This document shows positions 1-6,776 of a DNA stretch of 15,685 nucleotides, piece by piece (position 1 is the first letter of the stretch; each line of letters opens with the position of its first letter). Under the pieces are notes generated by a model that searched no databases, was not told the DNA's origin, and saw only the letters and a list, made by a program, of their open reading frames with translations. The position numbers and the translations under genes are program-made. Source of the stretch: an uncultured Lentisphaeria bacterium (GTDB lineage Bacteria > Verrucomicrobiota > Lentisphaeria > Victivallales > UBA1829); the NCBI GenBank assembly GCA_905197955.1, contig CAJKAR010000063.1:1-15685 (forward strand). Reading direction: 5' to 3'.

Positions 1-1142
1 CCGGGAAATCCCTGCTCCATCTTGCGCAATTCCGCTGGACAGGCAAATCGCGGAGGCAGCGTTTCCACGGTCTCCAGCGTTTCCGGATCCAGTCTCCAGC
101 AGCCGGAAGATCTGCCGATAAACTCGTAGTCCAGCAGAAGACTGCCATCCGCCTGTGGACGAACCGGTGAACAGAAAACCATCTGACGGATGGAGCCGCC
201 ACCGGAAAATTCCCAGCGCTCGTTTTCAGACCATGTCCCGTGCGGAACGAGCTGGTGTTCTCCTCCTGGTCTCAATCGGAGCGTATAGATGCGGCTCGCT
301 CCGCTCTCATTGTATAGATGGAAGGAAAGTACCGGCACTCCGGACGCATCAAAACCAATACTGCCGCACATGTTGATCAGACCGCTGTTGCGGGGAGGCG
401 TGGAAAGAACGGTGATCCCCGGTGATTCGGAGGTCATCGGCAGAGAGAGAGGGTGTCCCTCAATATTCTCCCAGTGCCGCAGATCGCGGCTGCGTGCATA
501 GCAGAGATCGTGATTGGTCGAACAGTCTCCGGTGTCTCTCCAGACCCACGCCAGATGATAGAATCCATCCGGACCGGAAGCAGGTCCGAAGAAATAGGCG
601 TTCATTCGTCCGCATCCGGAGGTCAGAGGCTGTTCAAGCAGTCGTGACCAGGTTCGCGAATCCGCATCATAGACGTCATAAATTTCATTGCCGCAGCCGC
701 TGAAACCGTTCCGGTAATGAAAGATCATCCGTCCGTCCGGCGCGGAAAGAAAACGGGGGTAGGTGCACTTCTCCTCGCAGTTCCCGATCAGAGAGGGAAC
801 CCGGACGAGGGATGCCGGATCGTGAGGTCGCTCCATCCGGAAATAGATCAAGGGGACCGCATGCATGTTTGCCGCAATATGCAGACAACCGGAGCGGTCG
901 CAGAACATTTGAACGGTATTGTGCGAATCCCAGCCGACCGCTGTATCCAGTCTATGATAATCCCAGTGGCGGGAGTCAAGAAAGCGGGACGCAATCACCA
1001 GCTGCCGATCCGCCCCGTAGTAGCCGACATACTGTCGGACCTCTGTCGTCAGAAGACTGTAATTCACCTTGTGACCGGACCATGCCGGACCGACGGTCAG
1101 CTGTTCGATCAGTTCCGGAGATTCTGTTTTCAGCACGTTCAT
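1..1142 (-). CDS. BNR_4 (PF15892) family protein, probable polysaccharide lyase or glycosidase, 3' end cut by window edge
   Basis: The first 380 residues are present and the reading frame is still open at base 1. The sequence matches the BNR_4 beta-propeller family closely: GWDSHN (70-75), NMHAVPLIYFR (92-102), TYPRF (127-131), NAYFFGP (181-187), WVWRDT (199-204), TNHDLCYARSRDL (209-221) and GFD (263-265). BNR_4 proteins include ulvan lyases (PL24, PL25, PL40) and enzymes acting at rhamnose-glucuronate linkages (GH145, PL42). His74 and His94, 20 residues apart, are candidate active-site histidines. The start was chosen because AAAGG lies 6 bases before this ATG and no in-frame ATG was seen upstream. 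The N-terminus is polar with no signal peptide, so a cytoplasmic location is likely. The gene begins 70 bases after the L-rhamnose mutarotase stop, probably in the same operon, which fits a rhamnose-containing substrate. The exact reaction cannot be set from sequence alone. Confidence 0.85.
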   Translation of the reverse strand, partial: MNVLKTESPELIEQLTVGPAWSGHKVNYSLLTTEVRQYVGYYGADRQLVIASRFLDSRHWDYHRLDTAVGWDSHNTVQMFCDRSGCLHIAANMHAVPLIYFRMERPHDPASLVRVPSLIGNCEEKCTYPRFLSAPDGRMIFHYRNGFSGCGNEIYDVYDADSRTWSRLLEQPLTSGCGRMNAYFFGPASGPDGFYHLAWVWRDTGDCSTNHDLCYARSRDLRHWENIEGHPLSLPMTSESPGITVLSTPPRNSGLINMCGSIGFDASGVPVLSFHLYNESGASRIYTLRLRPGGEHQLVPHGTWSENERWEFSGGGSIRQMVFCSPVRPQADGSLLLDYEFIGRSSGCWRLDPETLETVETLPPRFACPAELRKMEQGFP

Positions 1143-1212
1143 ACAAAACCTTTGTTTGCAAATACCGTTATGAGAGTCGGGCAGAGATCCCTTCCGTTCG
1201 GTACTTTCTGTT

Positions 1213-1527
1213 TTACTCCATATGAAAAATTTCCTGCAATATGCTCACCGCCGGGCCGGATCCATCCGGTTCCTGCTCAAGGAGATCCTCCATGAATTCC
1301 TGCCAGCGCCGGAACACCGGATCGTCCGGAAGAGAGGAAAGCCGTTGCGGGGACTCGATTTGACGCTCTGCAAACAGCGTTTCCGTTTCCGGATCCAGCC
1401 AGATCGTATAGTCGGAAATTCCCGTTGCCCGCAGACTGCGGAGCAGTTCCGGCCAGATCGCCGCATGCCGTTTCCGGTACTCCTCCGCACAACCGGGGCG
1501 CAGTTTCATTCGAAAAGCACTCCGCAT
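1213..1527 (-). CDS. rhaM: L-rhamnose mutarotase
   Basis: This enzyme interconverts the alpha and beta anomers of L-rhamnose (EC 5.1.3.32), speeding entry of the sugar into isomerase-based catabolism. The 104-residue product has the same length as E. coli RhaM. Shared features are the MRSAF start (E. coli MIRKAF), EEYRKRH (15-21) with the expected catalytic His21, IWPEL (24-28), YTIWLD (40-45), and a C-terminal SILQEIF segment matching the SELQEVF of E. coli. One difference is that the E. coli RWW near residue 60 is RWQ here. An in-frame ATG 15 bases upstream exists. The start at 1527 is preferred by homology and because GGAGAG lies 7 bases before it. It sits 1 nt past the stop codon of the large hydrolase gene, so translational coupling is likely. 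No rhamnose isomerase, kinase or aldolase gene is in the window. Confidence 0.93.
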   Translation of the reverse strand: MRSAFRMKLRPGCAEEYRKRHAAIWPELLRSLRATGISDYTIWLDPETETLFAERQIESPQRLSSLPDDPVFRRWQEFMEDLLEQEPDGSGPAVSILQEIFHME

Positions 1528-1528
1528 C

Positions 1529-4500
1529 TTATTTCTCTCCATTGGAATCCCGGGTGATCCAGTAGGCCATCACACCGCCGCGGAACAGACCCGGATCTGC
1601 GGTGAAGTGCAGAATTCCGTTCGAAAAGTTCGATTTCACGTTCCCGTAAACCGTTCCGTCCAGACGGAGAGCCTTTACTTCCGGTCTTGAGCCGCCTTCC
1701 AGACGGAGTGAAATCTTCGCCGGGGAACGCCGCACAAGATGGGGAAGGGTTCCCCATTTGAGCAGATACTGTCGTTTTTCTCCTTTGAAAACGGTTCCGC
1801 TGTCCAGCACATCGGTCAGGTGGAAAAGCAGAAGCCGGCTGCTCCGGGAGACCGGATCCGCATTCAGAGAGCTGACACTGACTGTGGTGGGGGTCTGAAT
1901 TCCGCTGACCGCAAGTTCTCCTGTCTCCAGCGCTCCGGACGCGAGTGTGGCACTCAGAGTTCGGGGGGTATGGATCGCCAGAGTCTTCTTCCGGGAATCC
2001 AGGCGGAGCTGCCCGGTCGAGCTCGTTGCAACGCCGGATTCGGAAAGAATTCGACGCAAGGTTTGAATCCTGGTATCCGGAAGAGGCGCCTTCCCGGACG
2101 CTTCTCGAAGCGAAAGAAGTGTGACTTCCGGAATGGTCTCCCCATCAACCGCCGTGCCGATTCCGGCGATCAGCCCCAGACGGCTGAACTCAACGGGACA
2201 TTCCACCGGAAGATTGGTCTTCCAGAAGTTTTTCGGAATATTCCAAGCAAAGCGGGAGCCCGACGGCGAGACATCGCCACGCCGGAAAAGAAACATCACC
2301 AGACGGTCGGATAACTGTGCAAGCGGTTCATTGGCAAAATCGAATGTCCCGATCTGCATGTCTTTCCGGACGGCCCGGTCGGAATGGGCCCATGCAAACT
2401 GGTAGAGCGCATCCCATCCCTGCAGCGCGGCATAGCCGCCGATCATCGGTCCGCCTTCCGAACGGAAACGGTTCGGCGCGCAGAATTTATACTCGGTGAT
2501 GCTGAAGGGTTTCCCGAAAAGACGCGGTGCAAGCAGCTGTTCCGGAATCTCGTTCCCCAGAGACGCAATGCTCGAACGCTGACGGTAAAGTCCCGGCAGT
2601 TTCCAGCGGTTGATCGAAAAGCGTGGATGATCGTGGTATTTGTGATCGTCAACCGCATCCAATTCCTGGCGGGTCAGCGCAAGCGGAGTTTTGTTGTGCA
2701 TATTCACATCCGTCCGGAGCGCCTGAACGCCGAGTTCCTCTCTCAGAAACTTCAACTGTTCCTGAATGCTCCGATGCTGGACGGTATAAAGAAACTCCTG
2801 GAACCGACGGTTTTTCAAGCCGACTTCCCCTATTGTCTCCTGAGGGTATTTCTGCTTCATCCATGAGGAAAAGAGCTTCCGGTATTGTTCCGCAATGCCC
2901 GGTTCTTCCGAAAATTTCGCATAGAGGTTGTTTTCATTGGTGAAGCTGACAAGGTAGAGAGCCGGGTCTTCCGCCCAGGTCATGCCGGTGTAGGGGTTGC
3001 GGTGCGTCAGCCAGCGACGGGCAAACTCCTTCCAGTTTTCCATCGCCGCCCGACTGATCGGGAGAAGTGCTTTCATCTGATAGCCTCGGCCGTCGGGAAT
3101 CCATTCGGGAATTCTGTCGCCGGGTTTCAATTTCCGGCTGACGAACACGTCGGTAGTGACGTAAATTCCGCGTTTCCGGCAGGCGGCGAAAAGGTATTCA
3201 AGACGGTCAAGCATCTCCATATCGAGCGTCAGGGAATCCGGGGCGTCTTTTTTCACCAGCCAGTTGTCGTGATGATGGAGCCGGATGGCATTGTAGCCGA
3301 GACGCGCCAGGCGTTCTGCCAGCGCATCGCTGTCCGCATGGGACAGAAACTGCGCCTTATTGCAGAGATTGACTCCGACGAACCGGATCCGTTTTTCCGG
3401 AGCTTTTTCAAACGAGAAATGACCGTCCGGCGCAACCGTGATTCTTCCGTATTTTCCTGCGGGGGCGTCCAGCATGCCGGAGAAATCCAGAGGCGATCCG
3501 GGCTGAACGGTTCGGGGGGAGTCCAGCGGGATCCACTCCCGGTTCTCCCGAATCACGACCGTGCGGTCCTCCCCGCGGAACGGAACCGGTCCCGAAGCAA
3601 GGGTTATTCCCGGAATCAGCCAGAGCTGTCGGTCGAACGCTCGCAGGACCAGACGGACCGGATCATCGCGTTTCAGCTGGAACTGCGAAACATAGAGCCC
3701 CAGATCTGCCAGACGGTTTTCTCCCCGCCAGACGACCGCTCCATTGGGATAATTGGAGGGATCCCACCAGTTCCCGACATCCTGAAATGAAATCACATCC
3801 AGCTTCTGAGAGGAGCCGTCCGCAAAATGGACCGTTATTTCTCCCGCCTTTCCCGGAACTGTCCAGGCTGTCGCATGGAGCAGATGCAGGTATTTTCCAT
3901 GCCCGGAAACCGGGAGCGTCACTTTCCGCGGAAATCTCCGTCCGAGTACAATTACCGATTTGCCAGAATTCTTTTCCGGATCTGTGATCTGGAAATGGCT
4001 TCCTCCTGCGGCAAGCGTTTTGACCTGAAAGGAACGAAGATCGTTTCCGGGTCCCTGATCGGTCCATCCGCCTTTTCCGTCCCCTGCGATTTCATCACGG
4101 AATCCCATATTTGCAACTTTTGAAATAGCAACAGATTTTGATCGAATCTTCCGCAGAGAGAAACGTAAATCCGTTTCAGATTTCGTCAGAGTCCCGGCAG
4201 ATGGCTGAAAATAGAGTCTGAGCTCGACAGGATCCGGTCTGCCATCCCTGGAGTCCGTCACTTTCAGCTCTGTTTTGCCCGATATGGTAAGAAGAGAGCC
4301 GGAATCCAGTGGAAGAACAATTTGTTTACATTTACGTTTCGGTATTACTTCGCCAGCTCTTTTTTGGGAATCGGAAGAGAAAGAGAGAGCAACCGTCTTC
4401 CCATCTACAATCAAGGGGCGTTCCGCATCGGAAATCCGGAAGACCAGCATCAATCCAAGCGTTTTCACTGGCGCTGATGAGGAAAACTTTGCGAAGTAGC

Positions 4501-4765
4501 GGATCTGATCTTTTTCAAGAGGAATCAGCTCTGCGGAGAAATTACCGCCGGCAAGCCTTCCTCTGTAAATCATCGAACTACCCTGTCTCTTCCACTCTCC
4601 GGATTCCGGATAACTCAGTGCATGAGCGGTTCCAAAATGAACAACTCGGAAGACCGCCGTTTCCATCCGGAACGTTCCATCTTTTGTAACCTTCAGCCAC
4701 TCCGGCATTCCCCGAACGGCGGCAGAGAGCAGAATCAGCAGAAAAATCAGTACATGTCTATTCAT
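1529..4765 (-). CDS. Large secreted clan GH-A glycoside hydrolase (GH5-like TIM barrel, family not assigned)
   Basis: The protein has 1078 residues. Residues 1-19 form a signal peptide (MNRHVLIFLLILLSAAVRG), so it is exported. Residues 20-395 are predicted beta-rich; within them, 270-385 form a module also found in the other large hydrolase of this window. A TIM barrel spans about 455-840: RFVGVNLC (461-468), YNAIRLHHHD (491-500), RGIYVTTDVFVSR (532-544), VSFTNENN (606-613) and SITEYKF (755-761). Glu611 after Asn610 is the likely acid/base and Glu758 the likely nucleophile, as expected at barrel strands 4 and 7 in clan GH-A. Residues 860-1078 look like C-terminal beta domains. The start has AAGGAG upstream and lies 17 bases after the pseudopilin stop. 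The following rhamnose mutarotase suggests rhamnose among its products, but substrate specificity is unknown. The gene would usually be labelled a cellulase-family protein; I could not place it in a numbered GH family. Confidence 0.85.
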   Translation of the reverse strand: MNRHVLIFLLILLSAAVRGMPEWLKVTKDGTFRMETAVFRVVHFGTAHALSYPESGEWKRQGSSMIYRGRLAGGNFSAELIPLEKDQIRYFAKFSSSAPVKTLGLMLVFRISDAERPLIVDGKTVALSFSSDSQKRAGEVIPKRKCKQIVLPLDSGSLLTISGKTELKVTDSRDGRPDPVELRLYFQPSAGTLTKSETDLRFSLRKIRSKSVAISKVANMGFRDEIAGDGKGGWTDQGPGNDLRSFQVKTLAAGGSHFQITDPEKNSGKSVIVLGRRFPRKVTLPVSGHGKYLHLLHATAWTVPGKAGEITVHFADGSSQKLDVISFQDVGNWWDPSNYPNGAVVWRGENRLADLGLYVSQFQLKRDDPVRLVLRAFDRQLWLIPGITLASGPVPFRGEDRTVVIRENREWIPLDSPRTVQPGSPLDFSGMLDAPAGKYGRITVAPDGHFSFEKAPEKRIRFVGVNLCNKAQFLSHADSDALAERLARLGYNAIRLHHHDNWLVKKDAPDSLTLDMEMLDRLEYLFAACRKRGIYVTTDVFVSRKLKPGDRIPEWIPDGRGYQMKALLPISRAAMENWKEFARRWLTHRNPYTGMTWAEDPALYLVSFTNENNLYAKFSEEPGIAEQYRKLFSSWMKQKYPQETIGEVGLKNRRFQEFLYTVQHRSIQEQLKFLREELGVQALRTDVNMHNKTPLALTRQELDAVDDHKYHDHPRFSINRWKLPGLYRQRSSIASLGNEIPEQLLAPRLFGKPFSITEYKFCAPNRFRSEGGPMIGGYAALQGWDALYQFAWAHSDRAVRKDMQIGTFDFANEPLAQLSDRLVMFLFRRGDVSPSGSRFAWNIPKNFWKTNLPVECPVEFSRLGLIAGIGTAVDGETIPEVTLLSLREASGKAPLPDTRIQTLRRILSESGVATSSTGQLRLDSRKKTLAIHTPRTLSATLASGALETGELAVSGIQTPTTVSVSSLNADPVSRSSRLLLFHLTDVLDSGTVFKGEKRQYLLKWGTLPHLVRRSPAKISLRLEGGSRPEVKALRLDGTVYGNVKSNFSNGILHFTADPGLFRGGVMAYWITRDSNGEK

Positions 4766-4782
4766 ATTTGTTTTACTCCTTG

Positions 4783-5571
4783 TTACTTATTGTACCAGAG
4801 ATTTTTGGAATCGTTGAACGGAGGAGGAACCGCCACCCACGGGAGAGTCTTCCCAAAGAAGAGAATGGAAGAGACATTACCAGCCACAAAAAGAACGTTC
4901 ATCGAATTACCGTGGCGCATTGATAATTCTCCATAAGTGGCATTCCCGCGTGTTGACTGATCTTTGTTCCAGCGCCAGGAACCGCGATTGATCCACTGAC
5001 CTTCACTGTCGGTTTGCTGAACATCGAAGCAAAGGACTTTTCCTGAAGGGCGCTTCACCTGTGAAAGACGTGTTGATCCGCTGTCCGAAGCAGCTACCGG
5101 ACGATAACGCTGAAGAACCCGGTAATACCAGCTGATGCCGTAATGCGGATTTTCAATCCACCACTCTGTTCCGTCTCCCGATCCGCTTATATTGAAGTTT
5201 CCCGCCTGAGCCGGACACCGGAACTGTCGGATGTTCAAGTAATGTCCCTGAGTCATCCCCTCTCCATCACTCCACTCGTCTCCGGAACCCGCCTGCGGAT
5301 TTGGCCCTGCCAGCGCATTGGTCCAGAGCAGATATGAACCTTTTCCATCATAGTAATCAGCCTGGGGTAGCACATCGGCATTGTCTCCCGCATATTGGAA
5401 GAATGAGAGACCAAGCTGTTTCAGGTTGTTGACACAGGCCACGCTTCTTGCTTTTTCTCTTGCCTGATGCAGCGCCGGAAGCAGGAGACCGGCCAGAATT
5501 GCAATGATTGCAATCACGATCAGGAGTTCTATCATGGAAAAAGATTTTTTTTCTCCAGTCCTCTGTTTCAT
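4783..5571 (-). CDS. Prepilin-type N-terminal cleavage/methylation protein (pseudopilin, unit B)
   Basis: The 262-residue protein carries a type IV pilin/type II secretion pseudopilin leader: a basic start, then SFSMIELLIVIAIIAIL (10-26), with Phe11 as mature residue 1 and Glu15 as the conserved +5 glutamate. The hydrophobic helix is followed by LLPALHQAREKAR and CVNNLKQLG, the usual sequence of PVC-type pseudopilins. A degenerate C-terminal H-X9-DG motif is visible as H-X9-AG (MRHGNSMNVLFVAG). The residue before the cleavage site is Ser10 rather than the usual Gly. A ribosome site AAAGGA lies 7 bases before the ATG, and a TATAAT box lies about 60 bases upstream. The gene is directly followed, after 17 bases, by the giant GH-A hydrolase gene. 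Such proteins are very numerous in Lentisphaerota and Planctomycetota. A surface or periplasm-spanning pseudopilus role tied to the adjacent hydrolase is inference. Confidence 0.9.
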   Translation of the reverse strand: MKQRTGEKKSFSMIELLIVIAIIAILAGLLLPALHQAREKARSVACVNNLKQLGLSFFQYAGDNADVLPQADYYDGKGSYLLWTNALAGPNPQAGSGDEWSDGEGMTQGHYLNIRQFRCPAQAGNFNISGSGDGTEWWIENPHYGISWYYRVLQRYRPVAASDSGSTRLSQVKRPSGKVLCFDVQQTDSEGQWINRGSWRWNKDQSTRGNATYGELSMRHGNSMNVLFVAGNVSSILFFGKTLPWVAVPPPFNDSKNLWYNK

Positions 5572-5628
5572 TTCCGTATCCTTTCTCTTCTAGCGGTCCA
5601 GTGATCCAAAAATATTCTTCTGTATGTA

Positions 5629-5634
5629 ATTATA
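5629..5634 (-). promoter_or_regulatory. Consensus -10 box upstream of the unit B pseudopilin
   Basis: TATAAT occurs on the minus strand in the 127-base gap after the AraC gene. The region 17 bases upstream reads TTTCTA, matching the -35 consensus at only 3 of 6 bases. A good -10 with a poor -35 suits an activator-dependent promoter, and the AraC protein encoded just upstream is the obvious candidate activator. The leader to the pseudopilin ATG would be about 50 bases. Confidence 0.5.
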
Positions 5635-5659
5635 AACGGATCGGCTGAAAATAGAAAGG

Positions 5660-5699
5660 GGAATAAAAATCTTTTTTAAACAAAAATGATATTTAAGAT
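5660..5699 (-). terminator. Weak AT-rich terminator-like element after the AraC gene
   Basis: On the minus strand ATCTT (5699-5695) and AAGAT (5673-5669) can pair around an AT-rich loop, and TTTTT follows at once. The stem is short and has no GC clamp, so termination would be inefficient. It separates the AraC gene from the pseudopilin promoter. Confidence 0.25.
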
Positions 5700-6568
5700 C
5701 ATTCTATCCCAGTTTTTCGATAGGCACGCGGAGTCACTCCATATTTTTTCCGGAATTCCCGGAAAAAGGTGGAAAAATCATGGAATCCGGAACGGAATGC
5801 GATTGAATTCACCGGATCTTCTGTGGTACGCAGCAGATCCGCAGCAGATTGAAGACGACGTATCTTGAGTGCTTCCGAAATACTCATCCCGGAAGCCCGA
5901 TGGAAAACGCGGCCGAGATGAGCCGGAGAAACACCGGCCTTTTCTGCAAGCATCTGAAAATTCAGTCTGTTTCTGAACTCGGAATCGATTGCATTCCGAA
6001 CAAGCTGAACAAATTTTTCAGCGGTTCCCGGCCGATTTTGTTCTCTCCATTCCCGTTCCAGATATAACAGAAGAAGATGCAGATATCCCTCTTCGAGCTT
6101 TTGATGTTCCGGAGAATGATACCTCATTTCAGCATACATCAGACGAATCAGTTTCGGGATTTCCTTTTTCACATGCAAAAGAAGGAGATGGGAAGCATCC
6201 GGTTTCGGTTGAAAACTCTCCTGGAGCATCGGCAGAGTCTCTCGTGTTTCCATTCGGTAGTTTCGCAGAAGGGGTTCTTTGAATAAAACATCATAGATTT
6301 CCATATATTGCGTCTGAATCCGATAGGAGGTCAAATCATCCGGATGGGCAAGATAAAGAGTTCCCGGACCAATCGGGAATTCCCGGTTGTTGCAGAAAAG
6401 AATTCCGCGTCCTTTCGCAATCAGGGTGATCTTATAAAAATTGCGGACGTGTCGTTCCTCTTCCGGATGTTTATAGTGATCGAATTCATGCTTGAAATGC
6501 AGTACAGAAATATCGCTGAACGGATCCACATTATGACAGTTAAAATACCGCAGCTTTGTCTTCTTCAT
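5699..6568 (-). CDS. AraC family transcriptional regulator
   Basis: The product is 289 residues from the chosen start. An N-terminal cupin-like sensor domain (about 35-110, with a GPGTLYLAHPDD segment) is joined to a C-terminal pair of helix-turn-helix motifs (about 187-285). These are recognisable by LAEKAGVSPAHLGRVFHRASG, by RRLQSAADLL, and by the second helix pair and signature IAFRSGFHDFSTFFREFRK, YGVTPRAYRK. This is the standard architecture of sugar-responsive AraC activators. The frame is open back to 6655, but the longer version would translate GC-rich hairpin DNA; the ATG at 6568 has AGGA 6 bases upstream. It lies immediately upstream of the pseudopilin, GH-A and RhaM genes, which are its most likely targets; L-rhamnose or an oligosaccharide containing it is a reasonable but unproven effector. 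Confidence 0.9.
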   Translation of the reverse strand: MKKTKLRYFNCHNVDPFSDISVLHFKHEFDHYKHPEEERHVRNFYKITLIAKGRGILFCNNREFPIGPGTLYLAHPDDLTSYRIQTQYMEIYDVLFKEPLLRNYRMETRETLPMLQESFQPKPDASHLLLLHVKKEIPKLIRLMYAEMRYHSPEHQKLEEGYLHLLLLYLEREWREQNRPGTAEKFVQLVRNAIDSEFRNRLNFQMLAEKAGVSPAHLGRVFHRASGMSISEALKIRRLQSAADLLRTTEDPVNSIAFRSGFHDFSTFFREFRKKYGVTPRAYRKTGIE

Positions 6569-6623
6569 ACACATTCCTGTCCGGGGTAAACACCTCTTCC
6601 GCCTGCACTTAAAAGCGGAATTC

Positions 6624-6641
6624 CCGCCCCAAAAAGGGCGG
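6624..6641 (-). other. GC-rich hairpin in the AraC gene leader
   Basis: CCGCCC and GGGCGG pair perfectly around a 6-base loop. On the minus strand the hairpin is followed by GAATT, CCGC and, further on, GCGG, so several alternative pairings between CCGC and GCGG blocks are possible across 6601-6641. The set lies between the possible promoter and the AraC start. Confidence 0.45.
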
Positions 6642-6663
6642 AGGAGAATTTTCATTTTTGTTT

Positions 6664-6691
6664 ACTATAATGAAGATTCCGCAAAATACAA
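6664..6691 (-). promoter_or_regulatory. Possible promoter of the AraC regulator gene
   Basis: On the minus strand TTGTAT (6691-6686), a 16-base spacer and TATAGT (6669-6664) resemble a sigma70 promoter with a good -10 and a poor -35 box. It would give a leader of about 90 bases containing the GC-rich hairpin at 6624-6641. A weak -35 box is usual for activator-dependent promoters. Confidence 0.35.
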
Positions 6692-6725
6692 TCCTTTCAT
6701 GATCCTGTTTTTCATCTGGCAGACA

Positions 6726-6766
6726 CCCGGGCCATACTTCCGAATCTGTCGGTAAGAAGGCCCGGG
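6726..6766 (-). terminator. Strong GC-rich stem-loop after the esterase gene, possible end of unit A
   Basis: CCCGGGCC (6726-6733) and GGCCCGGG (6759-6766) are perfect complements. The 25-base loop can extend the stem through CTTCCGA and TCGGTAAG (6737-6743 and 6749-6756) with one bulged base. It begins 10 bases after the esterase stop codon. It lacks the T-tract of a classical intrinsic terminator on either strand, so it may stop transcription by another route or protect an RNA 3' end. Confidence 0.45.
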
Positions 6767-6776
6767 GAAAGAACAA

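Noticed and set aside
2885..3790. A 301-codon plus-strand open frame inside the GH-A hydrolase gene
   Set aside because: It is antisense to a well-supported gene and its translation has no recognisable domain; it is a by-product of codon bias on the other strand.
6569..6655. N-terminal extension of the AraC regulator to an ATG at 6655
   Set aside because: It would translate the GC-rich hairpin DNA into a basic Cys-rich stretch unlike AraC N-termini. The ATG at 6568 has AGGA at 6 bases.
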